A stretch of 64,000 nucleotides of DNA from Chromatiaceae bacterium (GTDB taxonomy: Bacteria > Pseudomonadota > Gammaproteobacteria > Chromatiales > Chromatiaceae), in NCBI GenBank assembly GCA_024235395.1, contig JACKMK010000002.1, positions 992,001-1,056,000 on the forward strand. The letters run 5' to 3'. This document shows positions 44,551-53,301 of this stretch, one piece after another. The notes beneath the pieces are model-generated. The model was given only the letters and a program-made list of their open reading frames with translations, was not told the origin of the DNA and did not search any database. Both the position numbers and the translations under genes were made by a program. Within the stretch, counting starts at the first letter, position 1. Each line of letters starts with the position of its first letter.

Positions 44551-45713
44551 CAGCGCGCTGCCGATTCGTTCTGCACGGTGGCCACATCCCCGATCGCATG
44601 CCTTTGGCTGAGAAAGGCCATCACCGCGTCGGCCGGTCCGCTGAATTCGACGCGTTGCGACTTTTGCGCGAGTTGATAGCTGTACATGCCATCGTAGTAC
44701 TCACGCAACAGGTAGGCGATCCAGGCGCGGTGCCGGTCTGTCGCGCCACTCGCCTGCTGGGTGTCGATCGCATCTTCGAGCATGTGTCGCACCTTCAGAT
44801 GCCGATCGCCGCCCAGCCGTCGACGAATCCGGTCGACGCTGTGCAGCAGATAGGTGCGCCACTCCGCGAATCCCTTGGCCTCGCCATGCAGTCGGCGGAA
44901 TGCATCCAGCGTGTCGTGCACGTATTCCTGTAGCGTGATCTCGATGCGCTCTTCCTCGGAGGCCTCGAGCACCACGATCGGCGCTTCTTCCAGGCGCCGG
45001 AAGAACGCCTCAGGAATGTGACGACTGCCGATGTTGCGACTTTCGTCCTCGACGACGAACCAGCGATTGCCATCTGCGACCCGCTTGAGCAACGCGATCG
45101 AAAGCGCATTCTCGAAATCGATCTGCGTGGGCTGGGGTTGCGGGTGGCCGCCGAAAGCGGATCCGCGGTGATGGGCCAGTTGTTCGAGGTCGAGTCGCTC
45201 CACGAAGCGCCGCAGGAGTCGCGTCTTGCCGACGCCGGTACGCCCTCCGATCACCACCGGTCTGCACTGTGCGGCGTTGACCTGCAGTTGGTCGATCAGG
45301 TAACGGCGCATCGCCTTGTAACCGCCGCGCACCCGCGGACATGCGATCCCAACGTGTTCGTGCAGCCAGCGCTGACTGATCTGCGAGCGCATGCCGCCGC
45401 GAAAACAATACAGCACCGCGTCCGGATGCTCGCGCATGAACGCCTCCCAGGCGCGGATGCGCTGCTCTTTGAGGTCGCCGCTGACCAGTTGGATGCCGAG
45501 CGCGATCGCCTGGTCCTGGCCTTGCTGTTTATAGGTCAGGCCGATGCGTTCGCGTTCCAGGTCATCGATCAGCGGGTGGTTCACTGCGTTGGGAAAGGCG
45601 CCTTCGGCGAACTCGACCGGGGCGCGCACGTCCAGCAGCGGTACATCGCGCAGGAACAGTGAACGGAGGTCGTCGATTTCCTCGAGGGCGGGTGTGGACA
45701 TGGTCAGCGACAT
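44550..45713 (-). CDS. mnmH: tRNA 2-selenouridine/geranyl-2-thiouridine synthase
   Basis: The 387-residue protein (SelU/YbbB) has an N-terminal rhodanese domain with catalytic C103 in YCFRGGMRSQ and a C-terminal P-loop domain (IGGRTGVGKTRLL). It replaces sulfur by selenium at the wobble 2-thiouridine of tRNAs, through a geranylated intermediate. ATG 45713 (MSLTMSTPALEEID) or 45701 are both possible. selD is not in the window. It heads a minus-strand operon with the protease and FHA genes and is divergent from tcdA. Confidence 0.9.
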   Translation of the reverse strand: MSLTMSTPALEEIDDLRSLFLRDVPLLDVRAPVEFAEGAFPNAVNHPLIDDLERERIGLTYKQQGQDQAIALGIQLVSGDLKEQRIRAWEAFMREHPDAVLYCFRGGMRSQISQRWLHEHVGIACPRVRGGYKAMRRYLIDQLQVNAAQCRPVVIGGRTGVGKTRLLRRFVERLDLEQLAHHRGSAFGGHPQPQPTQIDFENALSIALLKRVADGNRWFVVEDESRNIGSRHIPEAFFRRLEEAPIVVLEASEEERIEITLQEYVHDTLDAFRRLHGEAKGFAEWRTYLLHSVDRIRRRLGGDRHLKVRHMLEDAIDTQQASGATDRHRAWIAYLLREYYDGMYSYQLAQKSQRVEFSGPADAVMAFLSQRHAIGDVATVQNESAAR

Positions 45714-45831
45714 CGGGTTTGCAGTCTTTGCTTGCGTGGCGATTGCGGCCGGGCATCCGGTGGCCGGCATATCCGCCGCCTGCACGCCTCGCTAATATAC
45801 ATGGTTGCATCGGGGGCATGGGGCCGGATTG

Positions 45832-46590
45832 ATGGATTTTGCGCGGCGTTTCGGTGGCGTGGCACGCCTGTACGGCGATCAGGGGCTGTCGGCGTTGGCA
45901 GCTGCGTCGGTCTGCGTCGTGGGTGTCGGCGGGGTCGGATCCTGGACGGTCGAGGCGCTGGCGCGTAGCGCGGTCGGCCACATCACGCTGATCGACATGG
46001 ACCATGTCGCCGAATCGAACATGAACCGCCAGCTGCCGGCGATCGAAGCGGAACTGGGTCGTGCCAAGGTCGCTGTGCTGCGTGACCGGATCGCCTCGAT
46101 CAATCCGTCGTGCGAGGTGACCCTGTGCGATGCGTTCGTGACCACCGACAACGTCGCGGAGCTGATAGCCGTGGGACACCAGTGGGTGATCGACTGCATC
46201 GACAATTTCCGGGTCAAGGCGGCGATGATCGCATTTTGCAGGCGACGCAGACAGTCGGTCATCACCGTCGGCGGCGCCGGCGGACAGCGCGACGCAAGCC
46301 GAGTCCGGGTAGGTGATCTGCGCAGGACGGAGCAGGACCCCTTGCTGGCGAGGACACGCAAGCTGCTGCGTCACGATTACGGCTTTCCGACCAACCCGAA
46401 GCGCCGGTTCAATGTCCCCTGTGTATGGTCCGACGAGCCGCGGGTCGCGCCACCCGGTGAATGCGACGCATCGACCGAGGGTTCGCTGAACTGTGCCGGT
46501 TTCGGTGCCTGTATGCCGGTCACCGCGACCTTCGGCCTGATCGCCGCCGGCTACGTGATCGATCAGCTGGCGGGCCGTCCGGGGCGATAG
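45832..46590 (+). CDS. tcdA: tRNA threonylcarbamoyladenosine dehydratase TcdA
   Basis: The 252-residue ThiF/E1-like enzyme cyclises t6A37 of tRNA to ct6A with ATP. The nucleotide-binding motif VVGVGGVGSWTVEALARS is near 25-42, followed by LIDMDHVAESNMNRQ and DCIDNFRVKA. Length and the C-terminal FGACMPVTATFGLIAAG agree with TcdA (CsdL). In E. coli it obtains partners from CsdA/CsdE, which are not seen here. ATG 45832 is used; a TTG one codon earlier is less likely. Confidence 0.92.
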   Translation: MDFARRFGGVARLYGDQGLSALAAASVCVVGVGGVGSWTVEALARSAVGHITLIDMDHVAESNMNRQLPAIEAELGRAKVAVLRDRIASINPSCEVTLCDAFVTTDNVAELIAVGHQWVIDCIDNFRVKAAMIAFCRRRRQSVITVGGAGGQRDASRVRVGDLRRTEQDPLLARTRKLLRHDYGFPTNPKRRFNVPCVWSDEPRVAPPGECDASTEGSLNCAGFGACMPVTATFGLIAAGYVIDQLAGRPGR

Positions 46591-46594
46591 GCGA

Positions 46595-47500
46595 TCAGTC
46601 TTCTTCGATGCCGCCGAATGCTTCGAGCACGGCGGGAATGAAGCGCGCCAGTTCCAGTGCCATCAGCGTGAAGTCGGCGTCGAACCGTGCGATGGCATCG
46701 TCGGCATCGATCTCGGCAGCCTCCTGCATCACCAGGTCGAGAAAGCGCAGACGACGGATACCGAGATCGTCGCACAACAGGCAGCCGATACGTTCCTGCC
46801 ACTCGACCGCGAGCTTGGCGACCAGCATGCCCGCCTCGAGATGCGAACGGACCTCGGCGCTCGCAAGGTCGATGCGCCGGCCCCGCATCACGCCGCCCTT
46901 GTCGACCGGTTCCTTGAGCTCGCATTCGTCGCCCAGGCCGAAGCCGGCGGGTGGCGCCTGTTCCAACCAGCGGGTCAGGGTTGCGGCCGGTGCATTGTTC
47001 ACCGCCAGTGGCCGGAGACGCAGGCTGCCCAGGGTCTCGCGTAGGGTGCTGAGCAGTTCTTCGGCCTTTTTTGCCGTTGCGCTGTCGACGACGATCCATC
47101 CGGCTGCCGGATCCACATAGGCGTACAGCAGGTTGGAACGGGTGAACGCGCGCGGCAGCAGGTCGGTCAGTACTTCGTCCTTGATGCGCTGCCGCTCCTT
47201 GCGGCCGACCGGCCTGGCTTCGTCCGCGGCGATCGTCTCGGCCCTCTCTTCGACGTGTTCGCGAACGACCGCCGCCGGCAGAATCCTTTCCTCGCGCCGC
47301 AGGCACAGCATGATGCGGCCGTTGGCGGCATGCACCAACGATCCCGCATCGCGGCCGGCCGGTGACACCCAGCCGACGCTGTGCGTATCCAATCCGGCGC
47401 AGGGTTTGAAAGGGCGCTGCGTCAGTGCGTCATACAGCGTTTCGGGAGTGTAATCAAACGGTTCGATCAGGCGGTACAGCTGCAGATTGCGAAACCACAT
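46595..47500 (-). CDS. rdgC: Recombination-associated protein RdgC
   Basis: The 301-residue DNA-binding ring protein restrains RecA. The start MWFRNLQLYRLIEPFDYTPE and WVSPAGRDAGSLVHAANGRI are typical, as is LTDLLPRAFTRSNLLYAYVDP. ATG 47500 is chosen since upstream codons are not family-like. It is convergent with tcdA (four bases apart) and divergent from rapA. Confidence 0.94.
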   Translation of the reverse strand: MWFRNLQLYRLIEPFDYTPETLYDALTQRPFKPCAGLDTHSVGWVSPAGRDAGSLVHAANGRIMLCLRREERILPAAVVREHVEERAETIAADEARPVGRKERQRIKDEVLTDLLPRAFTRSNLLYAYVDPAAGWIVVDSATAKKAEELLSTLRETLGSLRLRPLAVNNAPAATLTRWLEQAPPAGFGLGDECELKEPVDKGGVMRGRRIDLASAEVRSHLEAGMLVAKLAVEWQERIGCLLCDDLGIRRLRFLDLVMQEAAEIDADDAIARFDADFTLMALELARFIPAVLEAFGGIEED

Positions 47501-47640
47501 GTCTGAAGACTCTCCCCGGGTGACCAACAAAGGGGCGCGATTATCGCGGACCTGTCGTGCGGATGCCAGTTTGGCGGAACCCGACGCTGATCGCGGGCGC
47601 CGTTAACCGGTACAATGCCGCGCCTGCACAGGGGGGTGAT

Positions 47641-50412
47641 GTGCCGCAACGTTTTGTACCCGGGCAACGCTGGCTCAGCGAGGCCGAACCGGACCTCGGT
47701 CTCGGCAGCGTCGAGTCGTTCGACGGCCGGCTGGTGCTGATCGACTTTCCGGCGAGTGCCCAGAAGCGCACCTACGCCGCGCAGACCGCACCTTTGGGTC
47801 GGGTGCGTTTCGCTGCCGACGACAAGATTCGCGACCGGGAAGGCACACCGCTCATCGTGCGCGAGGTGCACGAGCAGGGGGGGCTGTTCAGCTACGACTG
47901 CGTCGATCAGGCGGGCCGGAGGGCGCACCTGCCGGAGCAGTCCCTGGACGACCATCTGCGCCTGAACCGTCCCCAGGACAAGCTGCTGGCACGGCGCATC
48001 GATGCGGATATCTGGTTCAGCCTGCGCTACCGCGCCTGGCTGCAGTCTGCGGCACTGTGGCGCTCGCCGGTGTTTGGGCTCCAGGGGCCGCGCATCGACC
48101 TGATTCCGCATCAGCTGTTCATCGCCACCGAAGTCGCATCCCGGTCGGCACCACGGGTGCTGCTGGCCGACGAGGTCGGACTGGGCAAGACCATCGAGGC
48201 CGGGCTGATCCTGCACCGGCTGCTGCTCACCGAGCGCGTGCGACGCGTGCTGATCGTGGTGCCGGACGCCCTGGTCAATCAATGGCTGGTCGAGATGCTG
48301 CGACGTTTCAACCTGGCGTTCGCGGTATTCGACACCGAACGCTTCGCAGCATCGGCCGAAGAGAATCCCTTCCACGCCGAGCAGCGGGTGTTGTGCAGCC
48401 TCTCGTTCCTGACCACATCGCCGGCGACGAGCGCTGCGGTCGTGGCCGGCGAGTGGGACCTGCTGATCGTCGATGAGGCGCACCACCTGGCGTGGAGCGA
48501 GCAGGGTGCGAGCGGCGACTACCAGGTGGTCGAGGCATTGTCGAGTGTTACGCCAGCGGTGTTGTTGTTGACCGCGACACCGGAGCAACTGGGTCGCGCG
48601 GGGCATTTCGGCCGCCTGCGCCTGCTCGATCCACAGCGCTTCCACGACTACCACGCATTCCTCGAGGAAGAGGCCGCCTACGTGCCGGTCGCGTCGCTGG
48701 CCGCCAAGTTGCTCGACGGCATGCCGCTCGATGACTCGGAACGCGCGCAGCTGCGGCACCTGCTGGGCGATGAAGCCGGGCTGCCGGCCCAGCAGTCGAT
48801 CGAACGCCTGATCGACCGCCACGGCACCGGAAGGGTCCTGTTCCGCAACACCCGACATGCGGTCACCGGATTTCCCAAGCGCCGGTTGCACGCCTATCGA
48901 CTGCCGCTGCCAGACGCCTATGCCGGGCTCGCGGTCGAACCGACACCTGAAGTGGCCGCGGGTGGGGGGTGGACCGATCTGGATCCACGCGTGGCGTGGC
49001 TACGGGAACTGTTGCTCGACCTGGCGCCACTGAAGGTCCTGGTGATCTGCGCGCAGGCCGAGACGGCGATCGCATTGCGGGATCACCTGCTGGAGCGATG
49101 TGCGATCCATGCCGCCCTGTTCCACGAACACATGGAGATCGTTGCGCGCGACCGCGCCGCCGCGTTCTTCGCCGATCCCGACGAGGGAACACAAGTGCTG
49201 ATCTCCTCCGAGATCGGCAGCGAAGGGCGCAACTTCCAGTTCGCCCACCACCTCGTGCTGTTCGATCTGCCCTGCGAGCCGGATCTTCTCGAGCAACGCA
49301 TTGGCCGGCTCGACCGCATCGGTCAGCGCGAGATCGTCGCGATCCATGTGCCCTACCTGGAAGGCGCCGCCAGCGAAGTGCTGCTGCGCTGGTATCGCGA
49401 CGGTCTCGCCAGCTTCGAGGCCGTGTGTCCAGCGGCCGGCGCGGTGTACGCGCAGCTCGCGGATCGCCTGCAGTCTGCGCTGGGCGACGCGGAACAGGTA
49501 CCTTCGCTGATCGCCGATGCCGCGGCGCTGACCCGGCGGATCAATACCGAGCTCGAGGCCGGACGCGACCGCCTGCTGGAGCTGCATTCCCACCGGCCGG
49601 AGCGCGCCGCCGCCTTGCTGACCGCGTTGCGAGCGGATAGCGATGCCGCCTTGCTGCGGACCTTCATGGACGACTACTGGGATGCTTTCGGTGTCGAGCA
49701 CGAGACCGCTGGCGGACAGGCGATCGTGCTGCGGCCGGGCCCACACATGCTGCACGAGCATTTCCCCGGCCTGGGTGGCGAGGCGGCGACCGCGACATTC
49801 TCGCGCAACGACGCGCTGGCGCACGAAGACCGCTTGTTTCTGACCTGGGAACACCCGATGGTGCGCGGCTGCATGGAGATGCTGACCAGCGGGGAGCTGG
49901 GTTCGGCCGCGGTCACGGTCGTCAGCCACCCCGACTATCGGACCGGCACGCTGTTCGTCGAGGTGTTGTGTGTCGTGGAATGTAGTGCGCCCCAGGGACT
50001 GGCATTGCAGCGCTACCTGCCGCCGACCTGTCTGCGCCTGCTGCTGGACGCCCAGGGCAGGGATTGCTCGACGCAGCTGGCGCACGCGGACCTGCAGGGC
50101 CTGTGCCTGTCACAGAATCGCAAGCTCGCCGACACCGTATTGAAGTCGCAGGCGGAGCGGGTCAAGGCGTTACTGCGGCACGCCACGGAGCTGGCGGAAC
50201 GCGCCGGTGCGGAGCGCGCGGTACAGGCACTCGACCTGATGCAGGCCGACCTGACCGACGAGCTCCAGCGTCTCGAATCCCTGGCCAGAGTCAATCCGAA
50301 TGTGCGCCGCGAGGAGATCCAGGCACTCGCCACGCATCGTGAACGCATGGCCGCCCAGATCGGACGCGCCAGGGTGCGGTTGGATGCGATACGCCTGATC
50401 GTGATGCGCTGA
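47641..50412 (+). CDS. rapA: RNA polymerase-associated ATPase RapA
   Basis: The 923-residue SNF2-family translocase recycles RNA polymerase. N-terminal Tudor-like domains (VPGQRWLSEAEPDLGLGSVE), Walker A in LLADEVGLGKTIEAG, DEAH box in IVDEAHHLAW, helicase C-terminal SEGRNFQFAHHLVLFDLP and RIGRLDRIGQ are all present. GTG 47641 is chosen because GGGGGGTGAT directly precedes it and E. coli RapA begins at the same place; ATG 47557 would add unrelated residues. A defence-type SNF2 helicase is unlikely given full-length RapA features. Confidence 0.94.
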   Translation: MPQRFVPGQRWLSEAEPDLGLGSVESFDGRLVLIDFPASAQKRTYAAQTAPLGRVRFAADDKIRDREGTPLIVREVHEQGGLFSYDCVDQAGRRAHLPEQSLDDHLRLNRPQDKLLARRIDADIWFSLRYRAWLQSAALWRSPVFGLQGPRIDLIPHQLFIATEVASRSAPRVLLADEVGLGKTIEAGLILHRLLLTERVRRVLIVVPDALVNQWLVEMLRRFNLAFAVFDTERFAASAEENPFHAEQRVLCSLSFLTTSPATSAAVVAGEWDLLIVDEAHHLAWSEQGASGDYQVVEALSSVTPAVLLLTATPEQLGRAGHFGRLRLLDPQRFHDYHAFLEEEAAYVPVASLAAKLLDGMPLDDSERAQLRHLLGDEAGLPAQQSIERLIDRHGTGRVLFRNTRHAVTGFPKRRLHAYRLPLPDAYAGLAVEPTPEVAAGGGWTDLDPRVAWLRELLLDLAPLKVLVICAQAETAIALRDHLLERCAIHAALFHEHMEIVARDRAAAFFADPDEGTQVLISSEIGSEGRNFQFAHHLVLFDLPCEPDLLEQRIGRLDRIGQREIVAIHVPYLEGAASEVLLRWYRDGLASFEAVCPAAGAVYAQLADRLQSALGDAEQVPSLIADAAALTRRINTELEAGRDRLLELHSHRPERAAALLTALRADSDAALLRTFMDDYWDAFGVEHETAGGQAIVLRPGPHMLHEHFPGLGGEAATATFSRNDALAHEDRLFLTWEHPMVRGCMEMLTSGELGSAAVTVVSHPDYRTGTLFVEVLCVVECSAPQGLALQRYLPPTCLRLLLDAQGRDCSTQLAHADLQGLCLSQNRKLADTVLKSQAERVKALLRHATELAERAGAERAVQALDLMQADLTDELQRLESLARVNPNVRREEIQALATHRERMAAQIGRARVRLDAIRLIVMR

Positions 50413-50486
50413 GGCGGCTTGCAACCGGGATCACGGGGCCGGCTCTCGCGGTGTCGGGTGCAGGATGGGCCGACACGGGGTCCGGG

Positions 50487-51086
50487 TCAGTCGAGCAACG
50501 CCTTCCAGCCCGGAAGCCCTTCGACACGTTGCAGCCATTCGCGTATCGCGGGGTAGGGCTGCAGCGAGACCTTGCCTTCTTCGGCGAGGGACACGTAGGG
50601 ATAGCAGGCGATGTCGGCAATCGTCGGATGCTGTGCGGCGAGCCAGTCGTTGCCGGTGAGCCGTTGCTCCATCGCCGCGAGTCCCGAGGCTGCGTCGCGG
50701 TGGCACTGGTCGAGGTCGAATGGCTTGTTGAACAGGACAGCGATACGCGCCCGGGCAAGGCCGTACAGCAGCTCGTTCTCGGAGACCGCGAGCCACTGCA
50801 TCACGCGTGCCTCGCCCAGCGGATCGTCGGGCAGCCATTGCGCCTCGCCGAACCGGCGCGCGAGATACACGAGGATCGCCATCGAGTCCCAGATCACCGC
50901 GTCGTCGTCGATCAGCACCGGGATCTGTCCGCGCGGATTGAGCCGCTTGAACTCGGCCGTCTGCGTCTCGCCGGCCGTGCTGTCGATCGGGATGCGTTGG
51001 TAGTCGAGACCGAGCATCGACAGCAGCAGGCGGATCTTGTAGCAGTTGCCGGATCGCGGGAAGTCGTAAAGTGTGCGTGTCGGCAT
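50487..51086 (-). CDS. Glutathione S-transferase family protein
   Basis: The 199-residue protein has a thioredoxin-fold N-terminal domain (MPTRTLYDFPRSGNCYKIRL, with the cis-proline segment GQIPVLIDDD and the glutathione-binding WDSMAI) and an all-helical C-terminal domain (about 85-199). The active-site position near S12-N14 suggests a serine or cysteine type. Substrate not predictable. GAGGAGT precedes ATG 51086. It is monocistronic and convergent with rapA. Confidence 0.88.
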   Translation of the reverse strand: MPTRTLYDFPRSGNCYKIRLLLSMLGLDYQRIPIDSTAGETQTAEFKRLNPRGQIPVLIDDDAVIWDSMAILVYLARRFGEAQWLPDDPLGEARVMQWLAVSENELLYGLARARIAVLFNKPFDLDQCHRDAASGLAAMEQRLTGNDWLAAQHPTIADIACYPYVSLAEEGKVSLQPYPAIREWLQRVEGLPGWKALLD

Positions 51087-51243
51087 GTATGTACTCCTCG
51101 CGGTCTCTGTCGGCTGCGGTGTGCCCGGCATTCTGCCCCTGTTCCATGCCTGTCGCCAGGCGATGCCCGGCGCCTGCCGCGTCCGGCCTTGGCGTACGGG
51201 AGCGGATACAGCATAGGAGATCGGCACGACGGCCTGACGTGGC

Positions 51244-51263
51244 CGGGACCCCGCAGGGTCCCG
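51244..51263. other. Perfect palindromic hairpin between the chemoreceptor and GST genes
   Basis: CGGGACCC-CGCA-GGGTCCCG is an 8-pair hairpin with a four-base loop, lying 54 bases past the chemoreceptor stop on the minus strand. There is no T tract. It may be a Rho-assisted 3' end or a protein site. The rest of this 230-base gap (51087-51316) shows nothing I can assign. Confidence 0.4.
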
Positions 51264-51316
51264 CACAGGGAGTCATATCGCGGCGAGGTGGTACGCGGCG
51301 GGAGAGCGGGCGCCGG

Positions 51317-52960
51317 TCAGCTGATTGAAAAGCGTCCCACGAGGGCGCGCAGCTGCCCGCCGAGGGTCGCCAGCGACGTGCTGGCGGTGGCGGTCTGTGC
51401 CAGGTTGTCTGCCGACTGGTGTGCCTGCGCCGAGATATTCGCGACGTTCTGATCGATCTGCCCGGCGACGACGGCCTGTTCTTCCGCCGCGCTGGCTATC
51501 TGAGTGTTCATGTCCTTGATCGTGGCGACCGCGGCGACGATGCTCTGCAGCGCGGTACCGGCCTCTTCGCCGTGTGCCAGGGTGCGGTCCGTGGTCGCCG
51601 AACTGTGCTGTATGGCTGCTACCGCACGCGCGACGCCACCACCGAGCCGCTCGGTCATCGCCTGGATCTCGCGCGTCGATGCCTCCGTCCTGCTGGCCAG
51701 TGTACGTACCTCATCGGCGACGACGGCGAAGCCGCGTCCCTGCTCACCCGCGCGGGCGGCCTCGATCGCGGCGTTCAGTGCGAGCAGGTTGGTCTGTTCG
51801 GCGACTCCGCGGATGACTTCGAGCACACTGCCGATGGCGTCGCTGTCCTTGCTCAGCTGCTGGATCACATCCACGGCGGCCTGCACCTCGCCGGCCAGGG
51901 TCTGGATCGAGGCGCGCACCTCTGCAACCTTCTTGTGGCCGTCCTGGGCGTGTTGATCGGCGCGCTGGGCGGCGTCGGCGGCCTCCTCGGCACTGCGTGC
52001 GATCTCGCGCACCGTGGCGCTCATCTCGGTGACTGCGGTCGCGACCTGCTCGGTCTCGCTCTGCTGCCGCTCGACGCCGTCGCGGGAGGCCTGGGTGATG
52101 CCGGTCAGTTCGTCGGACGATGCCGACAATTGGTGGGTCGCCTTGTCGACCTCGCGCACCGTATGTTGGATCTTGTCGGTGTACAGGTTGAAGGCCGATG
52201 CCAGGCTCGCGAGTTCGTCCTGCCCGGAGGCCGGCAGCCGCTGGGTCAGGTCGCCGCCGTCCGAAGCGATGTTCTGCATGGCGTCGGTGATTGCCCGGGT
52301 CGGCAGGGTAACGCTTTGCCCGATCATCGTCGCGTAACCAAACATCAGCAGCGCAAACAGACCGGCGATCGCCGCGACCGCCTTGACGTTGTCGAAGAAG
52401 ATGGCATCCAGGTCGTCGAACAGGGTTCCCGAGCCGACAATCCAGCCCCAGGGCGTGAATCCTCCGAGATAGGAGACCTTGTCGGCGACGATGCCTTTTG
52501 CCTTGTGTTCCCAGGTGTAGGTCACGAAGCCCTGGCCCTGTGCCTTGACGACCTCGACGAATTCCAGCCAGTGGTGTTTGCCCTGGGCGTCGGTGCTGCC
52601 GGACATGTCCTTGCCGATGAGCTTGGCCTTCAGCGGATGCATCAGCACCTTGGGTTGCATGTCGTTGATCCAGAAGTACCCCTTGCCGTCGTCGTAGCGC
52701 ATGTCGGCCACCGCAGCGAGTGCTGCACGCTGTCCCTCGGCATCGGTGATCTGGCCTTCCTGTGACAGGCGGTGATAGTGCCGGATCACGCCGAGCGCAC
52801 TCTCCACCTGGTGCTGCAGCGACGCTCTACGCTGTTCGTAGAGGCTGTCGCGCAATTGAAGCGAAACCAGGCTGGCGACCGCGACGATACCGAGCAAGGC
52901 CAGAATGGATACGCTGAACAGGCGACTCGATATCGAAAAGCGGCGCAGCAGTGAGTGCAT
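51317..52960 (-). CDS. Methyl-accepting chemotaxis protein with Cache sensor
   Basis: The 547-residue receptor has TM1 (about 13-35), a periplasmic single-Cache domain (about 40-190; DDGKGYFWINDMQPKVLMHP and GFTPWGWIVGSGTL), TM2 (about 195-215), HAMP (about 218-270, VTLPTRAITDAMQN) and the MCP signalling hairpin with EQTNLLALNAAIEAARAGEQ at its tip. The Cache type often senses small carboxylates, but the ligand is unknown. AAGGAA lies before ATG 52960. No CheR-tethering pentapeptide is at the C-terminus, and no che genes are near. Confidence 0.93.
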   Translation of the reverse strand: MHSLLRRFSISSRLFSVSILALLGIVAVASLVSLQLRDSLYEQRRASLQHQVESALGVIRHYHRLSQEGQITDAEGQRAALAAVADMRYDDGKGYFWINDMQPKVLMHPLKAKLIGKDMSGSTDAQGKHHWLEFVEVVKAQGQGFVTYTWEHKAKGIVADKVSYLGGFTPWGWIVGSGTLFDDLDAIFFDNVKAVAAIAGLFALLMFGYATMIGQSVTLPTRAITDAMQNIASDGGDLTQRLPASGQDELASLASAFNLYTDKIQHTVREVDKATHQLSASSDELTGITQASRDGVERQQSETEQVATAVTEMSATVREIARSAEEAADAAQRADQHAQDGHKKVAEVRASIQTLAGEVQAAVDVIQQLSKDSDAIGSVLEVIRGVAEQTNLLALNAAIEAARAGEQGRGFAVVADEVRTLASRTEASTREIQAMTERLGGGVARAVAAIQHSSATTDRTLAHGEEAGTALQSIVAAVATIKDMNTQIASAAEEQAVVAGQIDQNVANISAQAHQSADNLAQTATASTSLATLGGQLRALVGRFSIS

Positions 52961-53133
52961 TCGGAAGATTCCTTGTCGGTGGTCTCGCGGCACCCCGTGT
53001 ATCGGCGGAATAGCGGAAATCTTTATGCATGGGCCTCACTGGCGACGGCGTGCTCCGACGCCGCGCGCGGTGACAACTCGACGGGATGGTGCGCACGGGC
53101 GTTCTGGGTCGGACGCCCGTGCTGACGGGGGAA

Positions 53134-53301
53134 TCAACCGACGTGTGGGTTGCGCAGGATCCAGCGCTGGGCGATCCATTGCCACAGGCCGGCGGCCAGA
53201 AAACGCGCCAGCAGGAGGCCGAAACCGAGCCACTGCCGTGTCCGTTGCCAACGGTTCGCAGGTCTTTCCGGCGGCTTGCCGCCTGCCAGGGCCAGGCACA
53301 T
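53134..53301 (-). CDS. Possible 55-residue membrane protein coupled to valS
   Basis: A short frame starts at ATG 53301, sharing one base with the valS stop (TAATG), and ends with TGA at 53134. It encodes MCLALAGGKPPERPANRWQR, then a hydrophobic segment (about 25-41, LGFGLLLARFLAAGLW) and a basic end WIAQRWILRNPHVG. Coupled start, a single membrane segment and flanking arginines argue for a real small gene. No family is recognised, and chance cannot be excluded. Without it, 52961-53300 would be a 340-base gap. Confidence 0.4.
   Translation of the reverse strand: MCLALAGGKPPERPANRWQRTRQWLGFGLLLARFLAAGLWQWIAQRWILRNPHVG

Noticed and set aside
47641..50412. SNF2 helicase as a defence-system component
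   Set aside because: N-terminal Tudor-like region, length and motifs identify housekeeping RapA, and no nuclease or methylase genes adjoin it.
53036..53299. Alternative minus-strand frame of 87 codons just after valS
   Set aside because: Arg/Pro-rich with no hydrophobic or conserved pattern; the frame starting at the valS stop (53301) is more protein-like.
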